Shown one piece after another: positions 43,086 through 53,145 of a stretch of DNA of 55,864 nt (the first letter of the stretch is position 1; each line of letters begins with the position of its first letter). Under the pieces are notes generated by a model. The model made no database searches. It saw nothing but the letters and a program-made list of their open reading frames with translations, and was not told the DNA's origin. The stretch lies in assembly GCA_021378535.1 (NCBI GenBank), contig JAACJV010000004.1:1-55864 (forward strand), written 5' to 3'. The stretch is from Ureaplasma sp. Hg1 (GTDB lineage Bacteria > Bacillota_I > Bacilli_A > Mycoplasmatales > Mycoplasmoidaceae). Made by a program: the position numbers and the translations under genes.

Positions 43086-44087
43086 TTATTTCTCCTTCTT
43101 TGTGTGATTCAGTAAATTGATTGTTTCAATCATTTTACGTCTATCTGGTGGGGTTAAATTTAATGCTTCATTCAAATCATAATCTATTAAATTAACGCCT
43201 CTTATTCCAACTGTTCTACCGAAATTATTATTAGCAATCAATTCAATAGCATAAGCGCCCATTCTAGTCGCATTAAAACGCTCTAATGCAGTCGGCGTTC
43301 CACCGCGTTGAATAAATCCTAAAATAGCTAGCTTAGTGCGGTTATTTGTTTTCTTCTCGATAGCTTCCTTAATCTCTGTTAAAGATGGAAGACCGTTCTC
43401 ACCGTACATTTTCTCATTCACTAAAACAATAACACTTCTGCGATGTTGTTCTTTTAACTCCACTACTTTTTTTACAAATTCCTCTTTGCTCAAAATATTT
43501 TGACTAGTAACGACATAATCAGCTCCTGTTGCATATGCTGCAAAAATAGTTAAATCCGAACATTTACGTCCCATTATTTCAATAATGTAAGTATGCCCAT
43601 GTGAAAAAGACGTGTCGCGAATATTCTCTACAGCATTAACAATCGTATTTAACGATGTATCAAACCCTATTGTATAATCTGTTGATGCTATATCATTATC
43701 GATAGTCCCAGGCAAGCAGATGACGTTAACACCTTCTTCTTGCAGCTTAGCAGCTCCAATATAACTTCCGTTACCACCTATTATAACTAAGGCATCAATT
43801 TTATGCTGTTTAAGATTCTTAATTGCGATAGCTCTTATTTCTGGTTCACAAAATTTTTCAAATCTAGAAGTAAAAATACTTGTTCCTCCAAATTTAGTCA
43901 TAATATCCAATAATTTAACATTTGCGGGTTCAATATTATTTTCATATAGACCCTTAAACCCTTCGATAACTACGTAAGGTTTAATATTTAATGAAAGGGC
44001 ACGACGCACGACAGCACGAACCGCCATATTCATTCCTGGTGCATCCCCACCTGATGTGAGAACTGCGATATTTTTAATTTGTTTCAT
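43086..44087 (-). CDS. Second phosphofructokinase paralogue, Asp-to-Asn in the ATP/Mg loop
   Basis: 333 aa, full length and close to PfkA throughout: [21 protein letters not shown] (Arg), GTIDND with catalytic Asp, MGRKCSDLT (Arg), FIQRGGTP. The GGDGS loop reads GGNGS: Asn106 replaces the Asp (E. coli 103) that helps bind Mg-ATP. The rest of the active site is intact, so it may be active on a different phosphosugar or slower. It sits between deoC and transketolase rather than with glycolytic genes; phosphorylation of sedoheptulose 7-phosphate is a possibility in an organism without visible transaldolase here (inference). Confidence 0.9.
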   Translation of the reverse strand: MKQIKNIAVLTSGGDAPGMNMAVRAVVRRALSLNIKPYVVIEGFKGLYENNIEPANVKLLDIMTKFGGTSIFTSRFEKFCEPEIRAIAIKNLKQHKIDALVIIGGNGSYIGAAKLQEEGVNVICLPGTIDNDIASTDYTIGFDTSLNTIVNAVENIRDTSFSHGHTYIIEIMGRKCSDLTIFAAYATGADYVVTSQNILSKEEFVKKVVELKEQHRRSVIVLVNEKMYGENGLPSLTEIKEAIEKKTNNRTKLAILGFIQRGGTPTALERFNATRMGAYAIELIANNNFGRTVGIRGVNLIDYDLNEALNLTPPDRRKMIETINLLNHTKKEK

Positions 44088-44111
44088 ACTATACCTTCAT
44101 ATTATTATAAT

Positions 44112-46064
44112 TTATAATAATTCGTTTTTTATTCGATTTATTATATGCTTAACATTAAATCCTTTATCACGATAAACTTCTAAACCGTCTTTTGAATCAC
44201 CGAAAGTAAAAGCACCCTGGTGCATAAAACCATTCTTATTATACAAATAAAGTTTGTATCACATATAGTCGCTAGAACATTCAAGCGCGATTACCCCTTT
44301 TGAAGATGCGATTGTTTTCGAAATATATTCACTATCTTGTTCTAAAAATGTTTTTAAAGATGGTACTGAAACAATTTTAATCTTATATTCAGTAAATGAG
44401 TTTGCTATTTCATGAGCTAATTCCAATTCGCTACCATTAGCTACAATTGTTAAGTCAGCATTATTTACTTCCTTAACAATATAACCACCATGCTTGGTGC
44501 CTTCGCTACTTGTGTTATATTTTGAAGGTAAGGCTTGCCGACAAGTGATAATGATGTGAGTATCTTTTTTACTTTCAACAGCTTCAATAAAAGCTTGTTT
44601 TTCTTCTATTTCATCTGCTGGTCTAAATAATACAACATTTTCTATTGCACGTAACATTGGAATTTGATCATATGGCTGATGGGTTGGTCCATCCGCACCA
44701 ACTAAATATGTGTCATGTGAAAATATATAAGTTGATGGTAATTTATTCAATGCTCCTATTCGAATCGCTGATTTCATGTAATCAGCAAACACTAAAAAGG
44801 TTGAAGCTATTGGAAATAAACCGCCGTGTAACATTACTCCATTTTGAATTCCTGCTATAGCAAATTCTCTAATTCCTAAATTAATGTGACTTTTATTATT
44901 ATCTTGATTAAATGAATCGCTTCCAATTTTAACTTTGGTTGATCCTGATAAATCAGCTGACAAAGTAATAATTTCTTTTGCATTCGCATCATATAGTTGA
45001 TCAAAGAAAATTTTAGTATAATCTCTTGTTGCTTTATTGGTAGGAATATTGCTAGTCGAAAGAACTTTGTTAAAATCACTAAAGTCTCTTTCAAATCATC
45101 CTAATAGACGTTTTGTAGCTTCAGGTTCTGTTATCTTAAAATTCTCTAATTTATCATTTCATTTTTTGTATGCAATCCGCCCCTTATTTAAAACTTTTTG
45201 TCCAAAATGATAATATATTTCTTTAGGAAAGTTTCAATTGTCATAATTCATGTTGAAATATTTATCTGCATTTTCAATTTCCTTATCGTTGACTGCGCAT
45301 CCATGAGCTGAGTTATCTGCTTGGTGTGTAGTGCCTTCGCCGATAATAGTTTTAACTTCAATAAAACTTGGCTTCATTGATTTCTTTGCTCTTAAAACTG
45401 CAATATGAATTTCATCTGGATCATTACTTGTTGTACGATAATCTCAATTCATAGCTAATACTCTTTTGCGAATATTCTCAATATTAACTTCACTTACTGC
45501 AGAATCTAGTTGATAACTATTAGAATCATGTAAAACAATTAATTTATTTAATTTTAATTTACCAGCAATGTTCATTGATTCATAGCTAATTCCCTCTTGT
45601 AAATCACCATCACCACATACCACGAAGGTATTATGGTTAATAATCCCAGGTAATTCGGGAAATTGCTTTTCTAAATATTTTTCTGCAATTGCCATTCCAA
45701 CACCATTAGCTATTCCTTGCCCTAGAGGACCTGTTGTAGCATCAATGAAATTTTTATTTCCATATTCTGGATGGCCTGGTGTAATTAATGAGCCTTGTCG
45801 ATGTTTTTTAATTTCATCTAATGAAATTAAACCTGCGAAATGTAGAACTGAATATAACGACATGCTTCCATGCCCTGCTGATAGTACAAAACGATCGCGA
45901 TTAATCCATTTGGGATCTTCTGCTACAATGTGCATATCCTTGCTATAAATAGCATAATTAATTGGGGCTGCTGACATTGCCATTCCTGTATGGCCTTGTT
46001 TCGCAGCCATAATTGCTTGCAATGCTAATGATCGCATTGCATTTACAAATTTATTATCTTTCAT
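44112..46064 (-). CDS. tkt: Transketolase
   Basis: 650 aa. A thiamine-diphosphate enzyme moving two-carbon units between pentose and other sugar phosphates. N-terminal AGHGSMSLYSVLHFAGL, GPLGQGIANGVGMA, GDGDLQEGISYE (thiamine diphosphate/metal-binding) and, in the middle part, HGLFPIASTFLVFADYM and DGPTHQP are diagnostic. Ends NRIKNELL. RBS AAGGAG. Numerous TGA codons are Trp. It precedes the pfk paralogue and deoC on the same strand with a 24-bp gap, forming a likely pentose-phosphate operon. Confidence 0.97.
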
Positions 46065-46198
46065 ATTTTCTCCTTAATTCAAATGTATACCATTAAATTA
46101 TAATCAATTTATATAATAAATTGGATAAAAAGTCATTAATATATAGAATGAACTTGATATTTATATGTTTGATGATATTTACCACAAAATTTACAAAA

Positions 46199-46222
46199 TA
46201 AAAACAACTCCTTACGGAGCTG
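46199..46222 (-). terminator. Terminator downstream of ptsI
   Basis: Minus strand: CAGCTCC / GGAGTTG with a GTAA loop and a T-rich tail, about 45 bases past the ptsI stop. Confidence 0.7.
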
Positions 46223-46245
46223 TCTGTTTTTACTGGTCTAGTTTA
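46221..46245 (+). mobile_element. Orphan insertion-sequence end-like sequence
   Basis: TGTCTGTTTTTACTGGTCTA closely matches the sequence next to the dead IS3 transposase at 32697-32721 (about three mismatches in 25). No transposase remains here. A solo end or scar is inferred. Confidence 0.4.
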
Positions 46246-46267
46246 TATATAAAAGTTTATTTTTTTT

Positions 46268-48001
46268 CTATAATAATTTATTCTTAACTAAAAAAGCTTT
46301 CGTCAATGTTTCAACGTCACTTTTTGATGAACATTTGGTAATCACCTCGTTAGCAAGTTTTTCGCAATCTTTAAAATTTAAATTGTTAATTAATTGTTTG
46401 GCTTTAGTTGTTTTGGACACACTCATACTAAAGCAATCCAATCCGAGACCTAATAAAAGTGGAATACTAAGGGCATCACCAGCCATTTCGCCACACATAC
46501 CTATTCACTTTTTATTAACATGGCATCCTTTAATTGCCATGTTAATAGCTCTTAATAAAGATGGGTTATTAGGTTGATATAAATAATTGATTTCTTTAGA
46601 CATTCTATCAACCGCAAACGTATATTGAATTAAATCATTAGTTCCAATTGACATAAAATCAGCTTCCATTGCGATTCTGTCAGCTAAAATAGCGGTTGAA
46701 GAAATTTCACACATTAAACCTATTTCAATATCTTTGGATACGCTTATACCTTCTTTGGCAAGCTCATCAAAAACCTCAAGGGTGAATGTCTTAGCTTCTC
46801 TAAATTCATCGATTGTTGCAATCATAGGAAACATGATAGCTAATTTACCATAAACGCTTGCTCTCCCTAAAGCTCTTAATTGAACTCTAAAAATATCTTT
46901 ATTAGCTAAACAAAAACGAATTGCTCTAATTCCTAAAAAGGGATTCATCTCTTTTGGGAAGGTGTAATAAGTTAATTTTTTATCGCCACCTATATCTAAA
47001 GTTCGAATAACAACTTTGTATGGGAGACTTTTTTCTAAAACTTGCTTATATGAATTAAATTGTTCATCCTCAGTTGGTCAATCATTAGCATCCATATATA
47101 AAAATTCGGTTCGAAATAAACCAACTCCCTCCGCTTTATACTTTAATACCGCTTCCATATCTTTTGAATTACCAATATTTGCTTCAATTAAAACTTTATG
47201 GCCATCCTTAGTAATTGATTCCTTACCAATATATTTTTTAAGTTCTTCTTCGTTCTTAATGAATTGAATAGCTCTATTTTTAAAATCCTTTACGTTATCA
47301 CTAGATGGATTAATGATCACTTCTCCACTAAATCCGTCCAACGCAATAGTATCGCCATCATTGACGGTTGTTGTAATTGTTTTAAGACTTAAAACTGCTG
47401 GAATTTCTAATGTCTGAGCCATAATTGCAGAATGACTTGTTTTTCCCCCGATATCAGTTACAAATCCTTTTACATATTTTTTATTCAATTGTGCTGTTTC
47501 AGAAGGTGTTAAATCCTCAGCAACAATAATAACATCATGATCAATACCTAAAATATTAGGCAATTTTAAACCTAATAAATTCGCTAGAATTCTTTTTTTA
47601 ACGTCTGTAACGTCCGCTGAACGCTCTTGAAAATAAGAATCCTTCATTGCGATAAACATATTATAATATTTGTTATAAATTGTTTGTACAGCAAAATCGG
47701 CATTTACACTATCTTTATTTATCAATGCTTGTATCTCACTTTTCATAGCTGGATCTTTTACAATTTCCATATGAGCTTGAAAAATCATAGCCTTCTCTTC
47801 ACCAAGTTTATCGTGAGCAAGTGTTTTGATTTTTTCTAATTGTACTAATGATGTTTTAAAAGCATTTTCCACCTTAGTTATTTCATTAGTTTTACTTTCA
47901 ATTTTTCTCTTTGTAATGTTAAAAACTGGGTTTATTAATTTATAAGCTTTTGCAATAGCAATTCCTTTGCTAGCTCCAATTCCTTTTAATTTCTTTTGCA
48001 T
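46268..48001 (-). CDS. ptsI: PTS enzyme I (phosphoenolpyruvate-protein phosphotransferase)
   Basis: 577 aa. Takes phosphate from phosphoenolpyruvate and passes it to HPr, starting the sugar PTS. The active-site His is in [15 protein letters not shown], and the PEP-binding C-terminal barrel shows [21 protein letters not shown] and a GEMAGDA segment. TGA is used for Trp. The start lies after GGAGG. It is followed by a terminator; ptsH lies separately at 50151-50420. Confidence 0.98.
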
Positions 48002-48069
48002 TTTTTTCCTCCATAAATATTTATCTTATTTTAATTATAGTTGTTTTAATTTCTTATCGCTAATCAAAA

Positions 48070-49095
48070 TTAGATAATTACTTTTGATTGATTAAATGCC
48101 GGTTCTTCACAAGCATTTAATATTTTTATAATTTGAAGTGATAATTGAGGTTTTATAATAGGGGAAATATATTCCCCACGTTGTAATATTTCATAACAAT
48201 GATCTAAAACATAATGTAGCCCTTCTCCCTCTGTTTTAAATGCTAAATCAACACATTTAACAAGTTCATTAGAACTGTTATAAATTTCATAAGTATATCC
48301 ACAATGATTAATATCTTTTTTATATGATTGATTGTATTTTTTTAAATTACCACCATATTTAATGTAACCTTTAGTTCCACAAATAATTGTTTGCAAACCA
48401 TCACAAATGCGATCGGAAACATTAATATTAGAACTTTTATTTTTGTAATACAGTGTTAAATATAAAGTTTGAATTGCCTTATTGTTTGGATAAGATAGTG
48501 ATGTGTAATTTATTGAAATAGGCGCACCTAAAAGGTCTATTGGAAAATATAAAGCATATACTCCTAATCCATATAATGCACCATTATTTATTTCATTAGA
48601 TTGCGGATTTGGCACTTTTCCAGATGTTGAAATTTTTAGATAAGGACTATAAATATATTCAACCGATCCAATTGCACCTGATTCAATCTCTTGTTTCATA
48701 GCTCGGTACGCTGGAACCAAACCCGTTTTAATACCATCCATTAGTAATAAGTGTTTTTTTGATGCCAAATTTTGAAGCTCTTTTAATTCATTAGCTTTTA
48801 AACAAATGGGTTTCTCACAATAAACATTAATTCCTGCCATTAATACTTGCTTTGCATAGTGATAATGTAAATGTTCGGGTAATGCAATATAAACTAAATC
48901 TAACTCATTATCTAAAAATTCTCTTATATTTAATGCAATATTATCTATTTTGAAATGTGATGCCATTTCCTTAGCCTTAACTGTATCTTTATCATAAACC
49001 ACTATTAATTTATATTTCCTAGCATATTTGCTGTATTTTATATCTTTTAATAGCCATGTAGCTGCCTTACCAGCTCCTATAATTCCTATTTTCAT
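48070..49095 (-). CDS. Gfo/Idh/MocA-family NAD(P)-dependent oxidoreductase
   Basis: 341 aa. Rossmann N-terminus GIIGAGKAATWLLKD and the family signature VYCEKPICLKA (Glu-Lys-Pro), followed by the GALYGLGVYALYFPID substrate-domain motif. Family members oxidise inositol, sugars or glucose-fructose derivatives; the substrate here is not predictable. It is transcribed toward ptsI with a 68-bp gap. RBS AAGGAGAAGATAA. Sugar-handling neighbours fit but do not prove a role. Confidence 0.9.
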   Translation of the reverse strand: MKIGIIGAGKAATWLLKDIKYSKYARKYKLIVVYDKDTVKAKEMASHFKIDNIALNIREFLDNELDLVYIALPEHLHYHYAKQVLMAGINVYCEKPICLKANELKELQNLASKKHLLLMDGIKTGLVPAYRAMKQEIESGAIGSVEYIYSPYLKISTSGKVPNPQSNEINNGALYGLGVYALYFPIDLLGAPISINYTSLSYPNNKAIQTLYLTLYYKNKSSNINVSDRICDGLQTIICGTKGYIKYGGNLKKYNQSYKKDINHCGYTYEIYNSSNELVKCVDLAFKTEGEGLHYVLDHCYEILQRGEYISPIIKPQLSLQIIKILNACEEPAFNQSKVII

Positions 49096-49294
49096 TTATC
49101 TTCTCCTTGAAAATTAACCTAATTAATTATAAACGCAATAATATATCATTATGAAAATGTTGGATAATTTAACAGTATTTTTAATCAGTAAATTATTATC
49201 CATATTTATTTAAAGTAAAAATAATCAAAAAAATAGTGATAAATTGTTGTTTTTGTAGTTATAATTAATGTAGAATATAGGAGAAATTTCAAAA

Positions 49295-49792
49295 ATGAAA
49301 AAATTAGTTATATGAGCTCATCCATCAAGCTCTGAATCAGTCTATACTTCAACATTATTTAGCGAATTTAGAAAAGACAAAGAATTTGATGTTCACCATT
49401 TAGATGATGAAGGTAATTTTGATGTAAAAAGTGAACGTCAATTATTATTAACACATGATGATCTAATTATAATATTTCCTATACATTGATATAATATCCC
49501 ATGGAATCTATCAAAATGAATAGAACAAGTACTAGGGTATGGATTTGCTTTTGGAACTAACTACCAATTAGAATGTAAAAAAATTCACATTATAACTACA
49601 GTCGGTGGAAGCAAGGAAACATACATTACATCTGGTGGAGAAATATGAGATTACTTAAGAAATTTTATTGACTCACTAACTTATTGCAAAATGCAAATTG
49701 ACATGAAATATGCTGCATATGAAGTTGGAACACTTGAAAAAAAAGATATTGTTAATTTAAGCAAAGAACTTAAGCGGTTAATAAAAGATTAA
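49295..49792 (+). CDS. NAD(P)H:quinone-type flavodoxin-fold reductase
   Basis: 165 aa. MKKLVIWAHPSSSESV is the FMN/FAD phosphate-binding start of the KefF/MdaB/NQO-like family, and FPIHWYNIPWNLSKWIEQVL is its signature; ITTVGGSKETY follows. In-frame TGA codes Trp four to five times, which leaves no long frame in a standard code. RBS AGGAG. It is a single gene on the plus strand followed by a shared terminator. Likely a cytosolic two-electron quinone or electrophile reductase, thus a second redox-stress gene besides the superoxide reductase. Confidence 0.9.
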
Positions 49793-49796
49793 AAAA

Positions 49797-49825
49797 ATAA
49801 TTCAATAATTAATTGAATTATTTTT
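49797..49825. terminator. Bidirectional terminator between the quinone reductase and the EIIA gene
   Basis: Stem AATAATTCAA / TTGAATTATT, with T runs on both strands, lies between convergent stops. Confidence 0.75.
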
Positions 49826-50149
49826 TTATTTATTTTTTTTATAAAGTTCAACGATCTCTTGCGCCATTAAAATCAATGTTTGTGTTGTTAACATTTGATC
49901 TTCGGCATGCATTAATATTAATGGTGTTCCAATCGCTTTCTTTTCTTGCGCTTCAAATTGAATCAAATCTACATGTTGTTTTTCGGCTTCTACTAAGTTT
50001 TTTTCTGCGGATTTAAATTTTATTTCAGCCTCTTCGAACTTATTTTCCTTTGCATCTTGAATTGCTTCCATTGCATCAGATTTAGCCATCCCTGAAAATG
50101 TAATAATCTGTAGAGCGCGCATCGTTAATGTTTCATAATCAAATTTCAT
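49826..50149 (-). CDS. PTS lactose/cellobiose-family EIIA
   Basis: 107 aa, helical EIIA of the LacF/ChbA class. LILMHAEDQMLTTQ carries the phosphorylated His81. It accepts phosphate from HPr and gives it to a matching IIB, which is not in this window. Its ATG lies one base after the ptsH stop and has no good RBS, so it is probably translated by coupling. Finding this EIIA with HPr rather than with its IIB/IIC is notable. Confidence 0.92.
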   Translation of the reverse strand: MKFDYETLTMRALQIITFSGMAKSDAMEAIQDAKENKFEEAEIKFKSAEKNLVEAEKQHVDLIQFEAQEKKAIGTPLILMHAEDQMLTTQTLILMAQEIVELYKKNK

Positions 50150-50150
50150 T

Positions 50151-50420
50151 TTAAATACTAATTAATTTTTGATCTAACATTACTTTTTTAATTTTTTCGA
50201 TTGCTTCGTCAGCATCTTCGCCAACTGCTTCGATTTCAATATCAGTATTAGTTTTAACTGCTAGTGCCATCACATTAATAATAGATTTAGCGTTAGCCTC
50301 TTTACCATCTGCCCTGATAGTAACATCAGAAACAAACTCTGCAGCTGCATTGATAATGAAAGCCGCTGGGCGTGCGTGTAGACCTATTGGATCTGTTACC
50401 TTAACTTTTAATTTTGCCAT
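50151..50420 (-). CDS. ptsH: PTS phosphocarrier protein HPr
   Basis: 89 aa, carries phosphate from enzyme I to sugar-specific EIIA. PIGLHARPA holds His15. AKSIINVM holds Ser46, the regulatory site of HPr kinase in Firmicutes, which is conserved. RBS GGAAGAG. First gene of a two-gene unit with the lactose-class EIIA. Two 12-bp repeats lie in its leader. Confidence 0.98.
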   Translation of the reverse strand: MAKLKVKVTDPIGLHARPAAFIINAAAEFVSDVTIRADGKEANAKSIINVMALAVKTNTDIEIEAVGEDADEAIEKIKKVMLDQKLISI

Positions 50421-50447
50421 AATTCTCTTCCTTCTTTTTTATTGTTT

Positions 50448-50489
50448 AATGTATTGATTTAAACCGTACATTAAATAAATGTATTGATT
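50448..50489. repeat. 12-bp direct repeats in the ptsH leader
   Basis: AATGTATTGATT occurs at 50448-50459 and again at 50478-50489, exactly 30 bp apart, between the likely promoter (TATAAT near 50515) and the ptsH start. The three-turn spacing would put both on one helix face, so an operator is possible. Confidence 0.5.
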
Positions 50490-50564
50490 ATGCATACACA
50501 TCTATATTATACTCTATAATATTACGTAGTTTATTGATTAACAATTTATTATCCTATACTTATT

Positions 50565-52190
50565 TTATAAAATTGGATGATATATTTGTAAAAAACTCAC
50601 TTTTAGTTTGTCATAAAATTTATAATGTTTTATTAAAAAATCATAATCTACAATTCTACTATTGCTAAATTTATCAAGGAATCATGATTCAATGTTGCTA
50701 TTTAAAGTGGTTGAATAAATCGGCATAATAGTTTCATAATTAATCCATAATGAACGGAAATCAAGATTGCATGTACCGGCAATAGAAATATTGTCATCTA
50801 TAATGATGATTTTAGAATGATTGAATGATCCATATTCATAAATTTTAACATTTGCCTCTAATAAACTATGGTATAGTGACCGCGTTAAAGGTTTAAATGT
50901 TGCATGGTCTTGTTTACCTGGTAATAGCAAGACAACGTCGACTCCGGACAATGAAGCGGTCCTAATAGATTTTAGAACATCAATAGTAGGATAGAAGTAA
51001 GGGGATGCAATTCATATCCTTTTCTTAGACATTGCTATCGCTTTACTTAAAAAATCACTAGCTACATTCTCCTTCATATCGGGACCTGTCATTAATAACG
51101 TTGCTAGACTATTATCTTTTTGTAATTCAACCTTAGTTTGTCTGGGTATATTATCAGCCATCGTAGATTTACTATACACACTCGTTAAGTCTCGCTCTTT
51201 TATTATTAGTTTAATTAATTTTTTATTAGGAATTGTAATACTATGACCTGTATACATTTCTCAATCACTCACAAAAGCTAAAAATAAGCTATTGACAATT
51301 TCACCTTTGATGATGAAATTAATGTCAATTAAATAATTATTACGTCGACTCATTCCTAAATATTCATCGCTCATGTTCGAACCGCCATAAATAGCACGTT
51401 CGTTATCAACAATCAAAACTTTACGGTGACATCTAAAGTTTGTTTTGCTTTTAAAAAGAGTAAAACCTTTAGGGTTAAAAACAGCTACATGCGCTCCTTT
51501 TGATTTTAAATCATTTAACAAATGATTACTAATTTTCATTGCAGAACCGACTCAATCATACATTAAAAAAACTTCCACACCTTCATCTATTTTTTTACTT
51601 AGTTCATTAAAAATTGTTCGCAATCAAAAACCATCACCAATAATATAATATTGTAAGTAAATTATTTTTTTAGCCGATCTAATTATCTCAATAGAACGTT
51701 CATATAAATCAATTGTGTCCGGTATAAATTCAATATTATTCTCACTATAAACAGGACTATTATTAACATTCATAGTGTAATGTATAAAAGCCTGAAAAGT
51801 AATAAGTTCAGAATCATTAAATTTTTTATTTAAAAAAATATTAGTAAATCGATAATCTTGATAAATATCAAGCGTTTGTCTTTGTTTAATGAATTCCCTA
51901 CGACTACGTTTGATAAAAGGTGTTGTGCCAAATAGGAAGAATAAAATAATGGCTATGCCAGGTAGTAATCATAATGTGAATATTCAACACATTTTAGTAT
52001 TTAAACCACGGCTTTTATTATTAAGAATATAGAAAGATACAACTAAGTTTGCTCCATAAAGAATTGTTATAGTTAGCACTAAAACAAGATATCCAATGTC
52101 TAAAAACATTATTGAATATACACATAAACCAATAAGTGTTATAAGAAATAACACTATTATAACACTGGCTATTTTTTTTCATATTTGCAT
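50565..52190 (-). CDS. cls: Cardiolipin synthase (phospholipase D superfamily)
   Basis: 541 aa. Condenses phosphatidylglycerol to cardiolipin at the membrane. Two or three hydrophobic spans at the N-terminus, then two HKD motifs: CHRKVLIVDNERAIYGGSN (about 254-272) and NHSKIIIIDDNISIAGTCN (about 457-475). The reading frame runs through several TGA (Trp) codons to a TAA at 50565-50567. No gene is close enough to suggest an operon; tRNA-Ser lies upstream. Confidence 0.95.
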
Positions 52191-52233
52191 TATTTTACCT
52201 ATTAATATTATACATAATATTAAGAAAATAAAA

Positions 52234-52259
52234 AAAGACTAGTATATAAACTAGTCTTT
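52234..52259 (-). terminator. Terminator of tRNA-Ser
   Basis: Perfect ten-base arms AAAGACTAGT / ACTAGTCTTT around a six-base loop, with seven T after it on the minus strand, ten bases past the tRNA 3' end. Confidence 0.85.
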
Positions 52260-52268
52260 ATCTTAAAA

Positions 52269-52358
52269 TGGCGGAAGCGAAGAGATTCGAACTCTTGCGC
52301 CAGTTACCCGACCTAGCACCTTAGCAGGGTGCCCTCTTAACCACTTGAGTACGCTTCC
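52269..52358 (-). tRNA. tRNA-Ser(GCT)
   Basis: A 90-base class II tRNA: acceptor GGAAGCG, anticodon loop CTGCTAA (GCT), long variable arm, T loop TTCGAAT, encoded CCA. Confidence 0.96.
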
Positions 52359-53095
52359 AAATATATATCTATTATACATTATATTGAAAAAAATAAATAT
52401 AAAAAATCACCCTTTTAATTACAACCCCAAAACATTTGATTATTGAGTGTCTAAAAGATACTGACATTATAAATATATTATTTCTTTTAAGTGAAGAAAT
52501 ACTCGCTGATCGATGCTTCGATTTCCAAATGTTTCTCTACTCACATAAGGAATATTGGTGACGATTGTAAAAATATAATCAACCATTAAGCATCATCACT
52601 TCTAATCTTAATATCTATATCAATTAAATTTTGTAACTATTATTTTTTCAAATTTTCGATTCCTATAAAACACCTAAATATTCTATTGATATTTCAAAGC
52701 GATTTCTACAATCTTTATGTATTTTAGAATTGTCCTTATCATGCTTCACTTTATATCTTAACTCCTTCTCTTAAGAGCCATAAGGGTGCGTTGTGCAACC
52801 TAATCTTGAAAACCTTATATCTTGTTCAACTACCTTAGGTTTATGTCCGTAAGCTGCATTAATATAGATTTATTGGTTTTAATATAGTCCGTGCATTATC
52901 CGCACTCTAGATTAACAACGGACAACACATTGCAGTTTAATGTTAATAATATTACAACTGCAGTTAATTCAAATATCATCACCTCAATAAAAGAAGGTTG
53001 GTGCGATGATTCAATCCATCCTAATGCAAACATAACATTTCTCACTAAAAAATAGCCAACTACAGTTTTTTTTAAATTTTGTAATACGATAAAAT
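52359..53095. other. Decayed region between tRNA-Ser and the PTS gene
   Basis: About 740 bp without an intact gene. On the minus strand there are short protein-like remnants in several frames: a 45-residue hydrophobic piece at 52896-53033 (starts MFALGWIESSHQ, one span), an IRLHNAPLWLLREG segment, a KHDKDNSKIHKDCRNRFE segment, and TNIPYVSRETFGNRS near 52560. Stops and frameshifts separate them and no RBS precedes any. Probably one or more dead genes; the families are not recognised. Confidence 0.5.
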
Positions 53096-53130
53096 AAAAA
53101 ACTATTCTGATTTAACAAAATAGTTTTTTA
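53096..53130 (-). terminator. Terminator of the PTS IICBA gene
   Basis: Minus strand: AAAAAACTATT / AATAGTTTTTT with a 12-base loop, 16 bases past the stop. Confidence 0.75.
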
Positions 53131-53145
53131 TAATTATGGCTATAT

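Noticed and set aside
52896-53033. 45-residue hydrophobic frame as a real small gene
   Set aside because: No ribosome-binding site, and it sits among other fragments in different frames, so it looks like a remnant.
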